This document shows, piece by piece, positions 54,806 through 63,202 of a stretch of DNA of 64,000 nt. Source of the stretch: Vibrio crassostreae (GTDB taxonomy: Bacteria; Pseudomonadota; Gammaproteobacteria; Enterobacterales; Vibrionaceae). The stretch spans positions 1,426,001-1,490,000 of the forward strand of contig NZ_AP025476.1 in assembly GCF_024347415.1 (NCBI RefSeq), read 5' to 3'. Positions within the stretch are counted from its first letter, which is position 1. Each line of letters opens with the position of its first letter. A model generated the notes under the pieces. That model saw only the letters and a program-made list of their open reading frames with translations. It did no database searches and had not been told where the DNA came from. The position numbers were made by a program, and so were the translations under genes.

Positions 54806-56005
54806 TTATAGCTTCATCACTTCTGCTGGAGATCGGCCAGCAAACCATAAGTCACACATTGCTTTCATCTTTGCTTCACTACTACGGAAAAAATGCTCAT
54901 AGCCTGCGCAAAGGTAGTTGTCGTGGGAGCTATTAGCTCTAGGAATAAAGCGTTGTTTTGGGCAACCTCCGTTGCAGAGTTTTATATATGGGCACTGCTT
55001 ACACTTTTCGCTGAGATCTTTCTTCTTGATACCAAACTCGTAGTTCTGGGTACTGAAGTTCATTTCATTAATCGTTTTTGAATGAATGTTCCCTAGTTTA
55101 TGCTCCGGATAAACATAATGGTCGCAATTGTAGATGTCTCCATTTGCTTCCATCGCAAAAGCACTGCCACACCGCGGAGCCATTGTGCACATATTGCCTT
55201 GTTCACCCGCCCAACCTGCGAGAGTGTTATCGAAATAAGGCACGAATATCTGACCAACATCATGCTTCACCCAATAGTCAAAGATGGTTGCGAGGAACTG
55301 CCCAAACTTTAAAGAAGGTACACTCCATTTCGTCAACTTAGCCGAGCTATCATGCTCTGGGTCAACTAAATATAAGCCTTCAAATGTCGGCTTGGTTGCT
55401 GTTCTTTCGACTAAGGGAATATATTGATGTACTTCGCTACCCAAAGCTTTTAAATGTTGATATACCTCCAATGCATGGTCAACATTGTGGCTGCCAATGA
55501 CCGTTAAAGTATTGAACTGAACGTGATGTGCACGCAATAAATCGATGGCTTGTACTACCTTGCGGTAGGAACCTTTGCCAGAGCGACTCGTTCGATATTT
55601 GTCGTGAAGATGCTCTGGTCCATCAATTGAAATGCCAATCAAAAAGTGGTTTGTTTTGAAAAACTGACACCATTCATTATTGAGTAATAGGCCGTTAGTT
55701 TGCAGCGTATTCTCTATGGATTTCCCTTTCGCATATTTGTTTTGCAATTGGACTGCTTTTTTATAGAACTCAATCCTCATCATCAAAGGTTCGCCGCCTT
55801 GCCAAGCAAAAGTCACATGGTCAGTATGTTGAGCCAATATGTGTTGCTCAATATAAACTTCTAACGTTTCATCCGACATTTTCCAGTTAGTATTACGCTC
55901 GGGGTATAGCTTTTCTTTCTCAAGATAAAAGCAATAGTCACAATCTAGGTTACACACAGAACCTGTTGGTTTACTCATAATATGAACAGACTTAGATACT
56001 TCCAT
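54806..56005 (-). CDS. Anaerobic-type sulfatase maturase (radical SAM)
   Basis: A 399-aa radical SAM enzyme. The SAM cluster motif is CNLDCDYCFYLEK at about 18-30. A SPASM-type C-terminal domain supplies further cysteines in CTMAPRCG, CDHY and CKQCPYIKLCNGGCPKQ. These are the features of anSME, which oxidises an active-site Cys or Ser of sulfatases to formylglycine. GAGGA precedes the ATG. It lies 76 bp downstream of a Cys-type sulfatase gene, its evident substrate. Confidence 0.94.
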   Translation of the reverse strand: MEVSKSVHIMSKPTGSVCNLDCDYCFYLEKEKLYPERNTNWKMSDETLEVYIEQHILAQHTDHVTFAWQGGEPLMMRIEFYKKAVQLQNKYAKGKSIENTLQTNGLLLNNEWCQFFKTNHFLIGISIDGPEHLHDKYRTSRSGKGSYRKVVQAIDLLRAHHVQFNTLTVIGSHNVDHALEVYQHLKALGSEVHQYIPLVERTATKPTFEGLYLVDPEHDSSAKLTKWSVPSLKFGQFLATIFDYWVKHDVGQIFVPYFDNTLAGWAGEQGNMCTMAPRCGSAFAMEANGDIYNCDHYVYPEHKLGNIHSKTINEMNFSTQNYEFGIKKKDLSEKCKQCPYIKLCNGGCPKQRFIPRANSSHDNYLCAGYEHFFRSSEAKMKAMCDLWFAGRSPAEVMKL

Positions 56006-56081
56006 ATTTATTCCTCAGATTGTGCAGGTAGGATTTTATGTCCTACCTGCCTAACGTTAATGACAGTCGTGCAAATCGTTG

Positions 56082-57533
56082 TTACTTTTCAGCTTTTCTA
56101 AAACCGTCAGGTATATACTGAGTGAAATCAACGCCTTTGCAGTCCGGTTTGTACCCCATAGGTGCAGGGAAAGGAATGGTGTCACAACTTGCCGCAAGAT
56201 TTTGTTGAATCGCGACGTTTCGTTTAACGACTGTAGGGAAAATACGGACGCCATCAGCTCGCATGTCATACATTTCTTGAGGATCGCTAGACAGATCATA
56301 GACAGCTGGGATCTGACGTTTAACAGGGGCTTCTGGCATAATATCTTGATCGTAGAAATGCAGTTTCCAATCATTCCATTTGTATGCCTGAATGATTTGT
56401 CCATTACTGATATAAAAACCATCACGATTAGATTGCTCTATGTCGCCTTTCAGATGAGCCCACTGGCTAATACCATCGATATGACGATCAGATGGCATCT
56501 CATAGCCGACAAGTTCGCCAATTGATGGCATGACATCAACAACATGCACAATTTCATTACTGACGTTTTTCTCCTTCACAGTGCCTGGCATAGAAGCGAT
56601 AAATGGCACACGTATTGAACCTTCAAGCGCTGTAAAATAATTGCCTCTCCATGGCGCCGCTATGCCATGGTGAGGGTAGTGCCACTCTGGACCGTTGTCT
56701 GACATAAAGATAATCAATGTGTCTTTTCTTGCATCGGCTTTATCAATGGTGTCGATGATTTGCCCTGCACGAAAATCAATTTCATGTAAAACATCGGCAT
56801 AATCTCCTTTGCCTGTCACTCCTGCAAAATCTGGGTGAGGAATCGTAGGCAGGTGAGGCTGAGTGAAGGAGACAAAAGTAAAGAAAGGACTGCCTTCTTC
56901 TAATTGTTGACTGATGTGTGTAATCGCTCGTTGAGTGACTTGCTCATCAATAGTTCGGCGAGTCTCTAAATTAAAGTCCATGACATCTTTTGTCTTTCCA
57001 TCGACGGTGTCTTGGATTTTTGGGACGTACCCATCTTCGTTTTCAAAGTGGAGTTGTGATGAATAGAGCGATTCATCTGAAGTATTAAGCACCCCAAAGA
57101 AATCATCGAATCCTTGATCCAAAGGTGTGCGACCTTCAGTATCTCCAAGGTGCCATTTACCATACATGGCGGTGTTGTAACCTTGTTCCTTTAATTTATT
57201 GGCCATGGTTACCTCCCAGTTCACCATGCCGTAATCCATGCCCCAAACAACCTCTGTTGTTGCCGTTCTCAATGGGCGTCTACCAGTCATAAATGCCGAA
57301 CGAGTAGGAGTGCATTGAGGCTCAACATTAAAGTTTGTCAGCCTGATGCCTTCTTCTGCTAATTTATCTAGGTTTGGTGTCGCGACGCCTCGCGTACTGC
57401 CATACGACTGAAGCTCTCCAAAGCCCAAGTTGTCGACCATCATAATGACCACATTGGGTTGCTCTGTTGCCGTTGCTGATAGGGAAGGCAGTACACCGGC
57501 TAAAACGGTAGCTAACACGCTTTTTCTCATCAT
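56082..57533 (-). CDS. Periplasmic arylsulfatase-type sulfatase (Cys-type)
   Basis: About 483 aa from the ATG at 57533 (GGAG upstream), with a signal peptide ending near TATEQ. The sulfatase signature is CTPTRSAFMTGR, whose Cys (about residue 74) becomes formylglycine. VVIMMVDNLGFGE near 28-40 and FMSDNGPEWHYPHHG supply metal ligands. The first metal motif has Asp-Asn rather than Asp-Asp, a variant seen in some arylsulfatases. The maturase follows, and a LysR gene is divergent. The natural sulfate ester is unknown; algal polysaccharide or aryl sulfates are candidates. Confidence 0.92.
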   Translation of the reverse strand: MMRKSVLATVLAGVLPSLSATATEQPNVVIMMVDNLGFGELQSYGSTRGVATPNLDKLAEEGIRLTNFNVEPQCTPTRSAFMTGRRPLRTATTEVVWGMDYGMVNWEVTMANKLKEQGYNTAMYGKWHLGDTEGRTPLDQGFDDFFGVLNTSDESLYSSQLHFENEDGYVPKIQDTVDGKTKDVMDFNLETRRTIDEQVTQRAITHISQQLEEGSPFFTFVSFTQPHLPTIPHPDFAGVTGKGDYADVLHEIDFRAGQIIDTIDKADARKDTLIIFMSDNGPEWHYPHHGIAAPWRGNYFTALEGSIRVPFIASMPGTVKEKNVSNEIVHVVDVMPSIGELVGYEMPSDRHIDGISQWAHLKGDIEQSNRDGFYISNGQIIQAYKWNDWKLHFYDQDIMPEAPVKRQIPAVYDLSSDPQEMYDMRADGVRIFPTVVKRNVAIQQNLAASCDTIPFPAPMGYKPDCKGVDFTQYIPDGFRKAEK

Positions 57534-57629
57534 ATTTGCTCCAATGAACATTTCTAATTGATTTCTTTTGAAAAGAATAACGCCTGGGCTTAGAATTTGA
57601 AGTGATGGATATTTATGAAGGGTATAACT

Positions 57630-58544
57630 ATGAGGAATAGTGAGTTTTCAAAGATTAGATCGCTTGATCTCAACTTACTAAAAACATTGCTTGTTCTATT
57701 AGAGCAAAAGCATATATCTAAAAGTTCAGAGCTGCTGTTTATTACTCAACCTGCTGTTAGCAAGCAGTTATCAAAGCTTCGAGAGATGTTTGATGATCCT
57801 CTTTTGGTGAGAGTTGGGAATCAATTGGTGCTCACGCAAAAAGCGATTCAGTTATATCCCAAAGTCGATCTGCTATGTAATCAGTTCAAAAACTTAGTCG
57901 ATTCAGAAGAGCTTGATTTAAGTGAGGTGACACAGAATGTCACTATCATGCTTTCAGATTACGCAAGCCCTCATTGGATGGCGCAAATCATTAAAGATGT
58001 ATCAACGCATGCCCCTAATGTGACGGTGACCTGCAAGAGTTGGAGCTATGAGAATATAAAGAAACTGACCTTGGGTGAGATCAATTTTGCGTTAGGGTCT
58101 CTGCCAGAAGGCCTTTCTGGGTTCGAGACTCATGAAATCGGAGAGAGCTCTAGTTCACTGATTGCGAGACGTGAGCACGCGATTTTTTCTATTAACGACC
58201 AATTAGAACAGTCTCTTTCAAGCTTCCCGATTGTTAAAATTCGAGGCTCGCACCGATATCAGAACATATATGATGAGCTGATCGGCGAGAGCCCGGTACT
58301 GCTTGACGAAGCGACACTCTGGTTAGCTCTGGAAACCGTCAAATCAACGGACGCTTATCTGGTTGGGCCCAGCAAATTTATTGAAAGCATTGATGACAAA
58401 AACTGCTACAGCAGCATCCCATTGCCAATGTTAAAACCCATTCCCATTTCTATGTGCTGGTCTATCGGGCTTAGTGACGACCCTTTCTATAACTGGATGA
58501 AAGATATGATGATTGAAATAGGGAGTCGCATCGTCAACGAATAG
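57630..58544 (+). CDS. LysR family transcriptional regulator
   Basis: A 304-aa regulator from the ATG at 57630 (AAGGG eight bases upstream). The N-terminal winged helix-turn-helix is clear: LDLNLLKTLLVLLEQKHISK, SSELLFITQPAVSKQLSKLR and FDDPLLVRVGNQLVLT. The effector domain follows. It is divergent from the sulfatase gene with about 95 bp between starts, so it very likely controls the sulfatase/maturase operon. Confidence 0.92.
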   Translation: MRNSEFSKIRSLDLNLLKTLLVLLEQKHISKSSELLFITQPAVSKQLSKLREMFDDPLLVRVGNQLVLTQKAIQLYPKVDLLCNQFKNLVDSEELDLSEVTQNVTIMLSDYASPHWMAQIIKDVSTHAPNVTVTCKSWSYENIKKLTLGEINFALGSLPEGLSGFETHEIGESSSSLIARREHAIFSINDQLEQSLSSFPIVKIRGSHRYQNIYDELIGESPVLLDEATLWLALETVKSTDAYLVGPSKFIESIDDKNCYSSIPLPMLKPIPISMCWSIGLSDDPFYNWMKDMMIEIGSRIVNE

Positions 58545-58570
58545 CAAGGACGACAGAGTGTCCTTGCTAA
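58541..58570. terminator. Hairpin between convergent LysR and YcxB-like genes
   Basis: AGCAAGGAC / GTCCTTGCT perfect 9-bp stem with an 8-nt loop. No T run on either side, so termination is uncertain. Confidence 0.5.
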
Positions 58571-58579
58571 TTACTCACG

Positions 58580-59074
58580 TTAGCTTGCTTTGGAAGCTTC
58601 GTGCTGTTCAATCATGAACGCAATGGCTTCATCGCTTAAACAAGATTTACTCACATATTGGCGCTGTTTTCCAATATGAAGGATAAAGCCGAGATCGGTC
58701 TGCTCAAGTTGGTCGATGTCACTCCACGCGATAGTGTTGGTGGCTTTGTGGTTTTTGTAACTCACCCCGTTAGCATCACCTTGAAAGACTATTTTGCTAC
58801 CAGCGCCAGAGCTGATTCTTTGTCTCCACAGCCACCAGGTTCTTTTGCAGTACACGCTGAATGCTTCAATCACACTCAAAACAATAAAGAACCAGCCAAC
58901 ATAGCCGTTAGGTAATAGTTCAAACTCCAGTAGAGCCACACCAAAAATAAGAAACAGTATTCCTTTTAAGTAGGCTTTTGGAAATTGAGTCGGAAGGCTT
59001 GTTTGATCATAACACTCTGCGAAAAACGTCTTGTCGAGGGTATATTCTGTGGTGAAACCGGATTCTTTTGACAT
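58580..59074 (-). CDS. YcxB-like membrane protein
   Basis: A 164-aa protein with two membrane helices at about 38-75 (LKGILFLIFGVALLEF and GYVGWFFIVLSVIEAFSVY). A C-terminal domain follows, with GVSYKNHKATNTIAWSDIDQLEQTDLGFILHIG, the usual pattern of YcxB-like proteins. Function of the family is unknown. No operon partner is evident. Confidence 0.7.
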   Translation of the reverse strand: MSKESGFTTEYTLDKTFFAECYDQTSLPTQFPKAYLKGILFLIFGVALLEFELLPNGYVGWFFIVLSVIEAFSVYCKRTWWLWRQRISSGAGSKIVFQGDANGVSYKNHKATNTIAWSDIDQLEQTDLGFILHIGKQRQYVSKSCLSDEAIAFMIEQHEASKAS

Positions 59075-59285
59075 GTGTGGTTACTTTAAGGTTCTCTGTG
59101 AGTGGACTTTCTTTCAATTAGGCATTCCATGCTGCGCTCTTGCAACTTGAGCATTGTATCGCTTCTCGGTATTTTTCTTTAGCGGTTTTGAGGCTCTTTT
59201 GTAAATCAATACTACTGGCAATATTGACTCTGCCTAGGGTTTAATCAGCTGCCCATTCGTGTAAACGGCTTAATTAATCTAGCAA

Positions 59286-59552
59286 CTAATTTTTATTTCT
59301 ATCGTCGTACGCTTGTCTTGCTTGTTCGACTTGTTGCTTGTGTGTGTCAGCCCAACATACTAGCGCGTAGAGCGGCTTCACAATATCGCTGCCTAATGAT
59401 GTTAGCTCGTATTCAACTCGAACAGGTACTTCTGGATATACCGTTCTACTCACATAACCATCTCGTTCTAAATCTCTTAGGGTTTGAGTGAGCATTCGTT
59501 GTGAGATGCCTTCGATTCTTGATTTCAGAGCGTACTTATCGATTCCGTAAAT
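59286..59552 (-). pseudogene. HxlR-type regulator lacking its N-terminal half of the HTH
   Basis: The in-frame sequence LKSRIEGISQRMLTQTLRDLERDGYVSR, ending with the HxlR wing VPVRVEYELTSLG, matches the middle and end of HxlR proteins. Members normally have about 40-45 more residues before this (Cys, then a first helix with GGKW). Here the frame meets a TAG at 59553-59555. A shorter protein of 69 aa could start at 59495, but would lack much of the DNA-binding domain. The gene faces the NifX-like gene across a palindrome that looks like an operator. Confidence 0.7.
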
Positions 59553-59568
59553 CTAATTTTTCACACGA

Positions 59569-59594
59569 TAGTTATTGGCATATGCTAATAACTA
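59569..59594. promoter_or_regulatory. 26-bp palindrome in the HxlR/NifX-like divergent region
   Basis: Half-sites TAGTTATTgGCAT and ATGCtAATAACTA pair at 12 of 13 positions. It lies 42 bp before the NifX-like start, as expected of an HxlR operator. Confidence 0.7.
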
Positions 59595-59636
59595 GGCGTA
59601 TTCTGAGCTCCTGACCATCAATAACAGGGAGTTACC

Positions 59637-60083
59637 ATGTTATATGCAGTACCTTGCCGCGACCTTCATGTCGGCAATCACTTTGCTCGTTCTCCGGAGA
59701 TAGCTATTGTCGATGAGCGACAACAAATCAAGCATCTTATCCCTTTGGTTGAGTTAGATAGCCCGTGCAATAAGAAGAAACAATGGATGTCTGTTGTTAA
59801 ATCTTACGATGTGAAGGCTGTGGTGGTTCGACACATAGGGAAGAAGATGTTGGCGCACTTGTTCAACAACGATATTCGTGTCTTTGCGTCTAAAGGAAAG
59901 GCGGAACTGGTTACTTTGGACTTCAACAATCTGCAAGAAGTGACCGAGCTTGATTATGGTCGAGAGTCGAGAAATAGCGGGTGTAGCAAAAAAACGTGCG
60001 TCGAGAAAGGACACAAGAAAGAAACGTCGATTCTCACGCCCCAGTTGAACAGATTCAGTGTTATTCGAGGTATCAGGAAATGA
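59637..60083 (+). CDS. NifX/NifB-type dinitrogenase iron-molybdenum cofactor family protein
   Basis: A 148-aa protein. It has the compact NifX-like fold seen in IFNNDIRVF-type members: HFARSPEIAIVDE (start of the cofactor-binding domain), DVKAVVVRHIGKKMLAHLFNNDIRVFAS and a short tail with two cysteines (GCSKKTC). There are no nitrogenase genes, so it is one of the stand-alone members found with DUF134. AGGGAG precedes the ATG. The stop overlaps the NqrM-like start. A metal-cluster binding or carrier role is inferred. Confidence 0.78.
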   Translation: MLYAVPCRDLHVGNHFARSPEIAIVDERQQIKHLIPLVELDSPCNKKKQWMSVVKSYDVKAVVVRHIGKKMLAHLFNNDIRVFASKGKAELVTLDFNNLQEVTELDYGRESRNSGCSKKTCVEKGHKKETSILTPQLNRFSVIRGIRK

Positions 60084-60277
60084 CCTTCTTACTTACACTC
60101 ATGGCTTTTGTTGGTGTTGTGGCATTAATGGCAATAGGCGTGATTTTTTCACGTAAGCCAATCAAAGGGAGTTGTGGAGGGCTCGCGCAGTTAGACATCG
60201 AGCGCGAATGCAATTGCAAGGATGTGTGCGAAGAGCATAGCCGAACGTTGTATCAGATCACTGAGCCATCAAGTTAA
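60080..60277 (+). CDS. NqrM-like (DUF539) membrane protein
   Basis: A 65-aa protein with one membrane helix (TFLLTLMAFVGVVALMAIGVIF), then RKPIKGSCGGLAQLDIERECNCKDVCEE. The SCGGL and the CxCxxxC pattern match NqrM, which is needed to insert iron in the NqrD/NqrE subunits of the sodium-pumping quinone reductase. The canonical nqrM lies with the nqr operon, so this is likely a paralogue. The ATG overlaps the stop of the NifX-like gene (ATGA). A longer frame from 59996 would overlap that gene widely and is not used. Confidence 0.85.
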   Translation: MTFLLTLMAFVGVVALMAIGVIFSRKPIKGSCGGLAQLDIERECNCKDVCEEHSRTLYQITEPSS

Positions 60278-60328
60278 GTCTTGGGAATCAGTGGTCTTAC
60301 GCTAAATCATTTCTGGTTAGGACACGAG

Positions 60329-60607
60329 TTAAGCGCCTTGAATGACCAACGCATGGCCGTTGACGATGCATTTGGCGACTTTGGCTCGTGCTCGCTTAAT
60401 GATATTGCCGAACGTTTGGCGAGACACCTGCATTTGTTCGGCGGCTTCAAGCTGGCTCAATCCTTCTTGATCAGCCAAGCGTAAGGCTTCTAACTCTTCT
60501 AATAACAGTTCTTCTTTATGAAGCTCGTCCATAGGAATGCCATTAGGCTTAAAACAAGAGTAAGCCGCACGGGTACATAACTGGCGATGTTTTTTTGGTC
60601 GAGCCAT
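60329..60607 (-). CDS. DUF134 family DNA-binding protein
   Basis: A 92-aa protein beginning MARPKKHRQLC and containing a sigma-like helix-turn-helix (EALRLADQEGLSQLEAAEQM, VSRQTFGNIIKRARAKVA). It matches the DUF134 family throughout. DUF134 genes often accompany NifX/NifB-type proteins, as here, which suggests they regulate or depend on the same metal-cluster function. It converges with the NqrM-like gene. Confidence 0.88.
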   Translation of the reverse strand: MARPKKHRQLCTRAAYSCFKPNGIPMDELHKEELLLEELEALRLADQEGLSQLEAAEQMQVSRQTFGNIIKRARAKVAKCIVNGHALVIQGA

Positions 60608-60651
60608 ATCAATCTCTAGGAATCTAAGGGTAAAAAGGAATAAGGGTAAGT

Positions 60652-61119
60652 ATGAAGGTTTTCATTCCTCACAACCATCGGCGCTGCCAAGTATGCAGCC
60701 AAGGTTTTTTCGCAGACAGCCCCATTTGTTTTGAAGCCGTTGGCGAGCGCGAGACTTTAGTCAATCATAAAGCCTTGGCCAATCATGAAGCTTCAATTAA
60801 GTATGAAACTTTAATAAAATATGAAGCTTTTGCCAAGATTGTACCAACAGATAAAGTTGAGGGCTACGATGGCATCATGCAGGGCGGTATTGTTACCACA
60901 TTACACGACAGCGCTATGCTGCATTGTTTGTTCCAAAATAGTATCAATGCAATGACGGTGAGTTTAACGTCTCGCTTTCATCATCCAATAGCTATTGGTC
61001 AAGAGTTAGAAATTCGCGCTCAATGGGTCAAAAGCAGACGCAACATTCACTTCTTAGAGAGCAAAATCACTCAGAATGGGAAGCTGTGTTCATCGGCACA
61101 AAGTCAGTTTATGTCTTAG
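60652..61119 (+). CDS. PaaI-type hotdog thioesterase with a repeat insert
   Basis: A 155-aa protein. The hotdog core is seen in EGYDGIMQGGIVTTLHDSAMLHCLF, followed by VSLTSRFHHPIAIGQELEIRAQWV. In PaaI-type thioesterases the GG-x-x-x-x-x-x-D region supplies the active site. Before it lie residues 36-59, four imperfect six-residue repeats not expected in the family. AAGGG precedes the ATG. The substrate, an acyl-CoA in this family, is not known. Confidence 0.82.
   Translation: MKVFIPHNHRRCQVCSQGFFADSPICFEAVGERETLVNHKALANHEASIKYETLIKYEAFAKIVPTDKVEGYDGIMQGGIVTTLHDSAMLHCLFQNSINAMTVSLTSRFHHPIAIGQELEIRAQWVKSRRNIHFLESKITQNGKLCSSAQSQFMS
60757..60828 (+). repeat. Four imperfect 18-bp tandem repeats within the thioesterase gene
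   Basis: Units begin at 60757, 60775, 60793 and 60811 and encode LVNHKA, LANHEA, SIKYET and LIKYEA. Units 1-2 and 3-4 form closer pairs. Confidence 0.88.
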
Positions 61120-61304
61120 GTTTACAGCCCAATATTTTGCAGAATAATTAGGGTTCTCTATAGTTAAAGTAACAACTATTAAAGCTAGGGCAGCATTGAA
61201 TTTATCACAAACTCTTTTCACTTCTGAGGACGCTAAGGTGTGTTCGTTAGGCGAGCCTTTGCACTCGATTCAATTCATCGCTGCCTTTTTCTGGAGGGCT
61301 GCTG

Positions 61305-62396
61305 ATGCAAAAATTCTTCAAATCGACACTTCGATACTGTGCTCTTTCAATCGTTTTACTTTTTCCATTCTTCAGCACTTTTGCTTCATCTGCTTCGCTT
61401 AAAGTTGGTGTTTACCCTTGTCCGCCTTTTGTTATTGGCTCTATGGATAATGAGTGGGATGGACTCAGCATTGAGCTGTGGGAAAAGATAGCCCAAGACA
61501 TGGACGTTGAGTTCACAGTAGAAAATCATCCTCTCGATGATTTACTCAGCTCCATTGAAGCGGGGCAAATCGATATTGGTGTCTCTTGTATTTCAATCAC
61601 GCCAGAACGTGAACTGTTCGCCGATTTCTCACACTCATTCTACGAAACCCACCTTGCTATCGCAGTGAAGAAGAAAGGCTACCTAGAGACTTTACATTCG
61701 ATATTCTTGAACCCTGCGTTGTGGCTCATTATTGGAGTGATCGTGTTTGTCGCTGGGGCTATTGGCGCATTTTTCTATGCATTGGAACATGGAGAAAACG
61801 AAAAGCTCTATTCCATGAAAAGCCGTACGGGGCGTTGGCTAGAAAGCTTTATCTTAGGTTTGCTTTTTATTACCCGCGGTCCCTTCAATTATTTTGAATT
61901 TAAGAGCTTAACTGGCCGAATTGCGACAGTGTTCATTGGTGTATTCAGCATGCTTTTTATCGCCAGTATTACCGCTGTGTTAGCGAGCAAACTCACGCTT
62001 AGCCAGGGCTCTTCACAGATTAAAGGTATTAATGATCTTGCCAATGTCAAAGTGGGCGTCAAGGTCGCGACCACATCCTCTCTGTTATTGACTAGCTTTG
62101 GCATCAGACACGAGAACTACATCGATATGCCAAGGCTTTTGGTTGCTCTAGAGGAAGGGGAGGTAGATGCAATTGTAGCCGATGATGTAGTGCTCAAATA
62201 TATGATAGGTAACGGCAGAATGAGCGGGCAGTTTGAAGACTTAGAGGTGTTACCGTATCAACTAGAGAAACAAAACTATGGATTCATCATCACGGAAAAT
62301 AACCCGTATGAAGAAGAGATTAACCGCGCACTGCTGCAAATTCGGGAATCTAGGAAGTGGCGTAAAATCTTAGTCGAATATTTTGCGGATAAGTAA
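61305..62396 (+). CDS. GluR0-like prokaryotic ionotropic receptor/channel
   Basis: A 363-aa protein. A signal sequence (to about residue 28) is followed by half of a periplasmic binding domain (about 31-130, VGVYPCPPFVIG...SCISITPERELFADFS). A membrane block comes next (about 138-162, a re-entrant-like stretch near 180-198 and a helix near 206-229), then the second half of the binding domain (about 232-362, INDLANVKVGVKVATTSS and a late Asp in EVDAIVADD). This S1-M-P-M-S2 order is that of ionotropic glutamate receptors such as GluR0. The TVGYG potassium filter is absent; the pore reads LLFITRGPFNYFEF. GGAGGG precedes the ATG. Confidence 0.85.
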   Translation: MQKFFKSTLRYCALSIVLLFPFFSTFASSASLKVGVYPCPPFVIGSMDNEWDGLSIELWEKIAQDMDVEFTVENHPLDDLLSSIEAGQIDIGVSCISITPERELFADFSHSFYETHLAIAVKKKGYLETLHSIFLNPALWLIIGVIVFVAGAIGAFFYALEHGENEKLYSMKSRTGRWLESFILGLLFITRGPFNYFEFKSLTGRIATVFIGVFSMLFIASITAVLASKLTLSQGSSQIKGINDLANVKVGVKVATTSSLLLTSFGIRHENYIDMPRLLVALEEGEVDAIVADDVVLKYMIGNGRMSGQFEDLEVLPYQLEKQNYGFIITENNPYEEEINRALLQIRESRKWRKILVEYFADK

Positions 62397-62438
62397 TCGA
62401 CACCAGTGACAAGCTTTGAGCTTTCTGGGTATTTATCG

Positions 62439-62642
62439 TTACAGCTGGTCAGAATTAGAGACTTTGTTTTTCTTGAAGTATTTGAACGCTGTCCAAACGA
62501 CATAAGCCGCAACGCCCACAATCAATGCAGAGCGAAGGAGAATAGGCGCATCATGTTCAAGTTGGCTAACGTGAGGAACAATACTCGCAAACAACCGACT
62601 GGTGAACAGCAGCCCCATAACTAACATAATAACTTTATTCAT
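62439..62642 (-). CDS. Small membrane protein
   Basis: A 67-aa protein with an N-terminal hydrophobic stretch that may be a signal peptide (to LFAS) and a second helix (LRSALIVGVAAYVVWTAFKYF) followed by a basic tail. AGG four bases before the ATG and clean codon use support it. Family not recognised. Confidence 0.6.
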   Translation of the reverse strand: MNKVIMLVMGLLFTSRLFASIVPHVSQLEHDAPILLRSALIVGVAAYVVWTAFKYFKKNKVSNSDQL

Positions 62643-63022
62643 GTGACCTGCCTTTCAATGAGATACGTTACACAGAACAAATTATCGGCGGGTTAGGTTA
62701 TCAACGCGACCAAGAACGGTTCTGCTTGGAAATAAAAGCATGCGCTTCTCAAACGTCACCGTCAACGCGATATCGGTCTAAAGCCAGTAAGCTAAAATTT
62801 CGTTTTTGGAAGAGGGTTGTTCTGTCAGATGCAGTTAGAGCACGGGACCATTAAAGGAGTTAAGGAATCTACAATAGTTATGTCAATGTATTGGTTTATT
62901 ACTAACGTAGCCAAAGCAGTACGCTGAGTATTTGTCAAGTTATTATCTTTGAAATTTACAACTCATTTAGAATTATCAACTTCAAAGATAATATTGCTTA
63001 ACGAGATCAGATTATTCGGATC
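62643..63022. other. 380-bp gap
   Basis: No gene recognised. It should carry the promoter of the small membrane protein at its left end and the 3' flank of the next small gene at its right end. Confidence 0.5.
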
Positions 63023-63202
63023 TTACCGTGTCGGATATATCTTTTCGACTACCGATAAGGCCATGCAAAATATAAGGTTATGTTCAAGGCAGGTATACTT
63101 AATACCAACTTCTCCCGTGTTGAAATCAACGGATTTTGCGACATCTTCTTGAAAATTATCAATGACTAACTGTAATAAGCAATCCTTGTCTAATACATTC
63201 AT
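63023..63202 (-). CDS. Small hypothetical protein
   Basis: A 59-aa soluble product starting at an ATG with AGGA seven bases upstream, which is the main support. It reads MNVLDKDCLLQLVIDNF, then SVDFNTGEVGIKY. Three cysteines are present. No family recognised; it stands alone in an AT-rich region. Confidence 0.5.
   Translation of the reverse strand: MNVLDKDCLLQLVIDNFQEDVAKSVDFNTGEVGIKYTCLEHNLIFCMALSVVEKIYPTR

Noticed and set aside
54660..54902. 80-aa + strand frame before the sulfatase maturase
   Set aside because: It overlaps the 3' end of the maturase on the other strand, and the ribosome binding site is not convincing.
56079..56525. 148-aa + strand frame
   Set aside because: It lies wholly antisense within the sulfatase gene, which has full domain support.
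59996..60079. Long N-terminus for the NqrM-like protein
   Set aside because: It overlaps the NifX-like gene out of frame; NqrM proteins start directly before the membrane helix, as at 60080.
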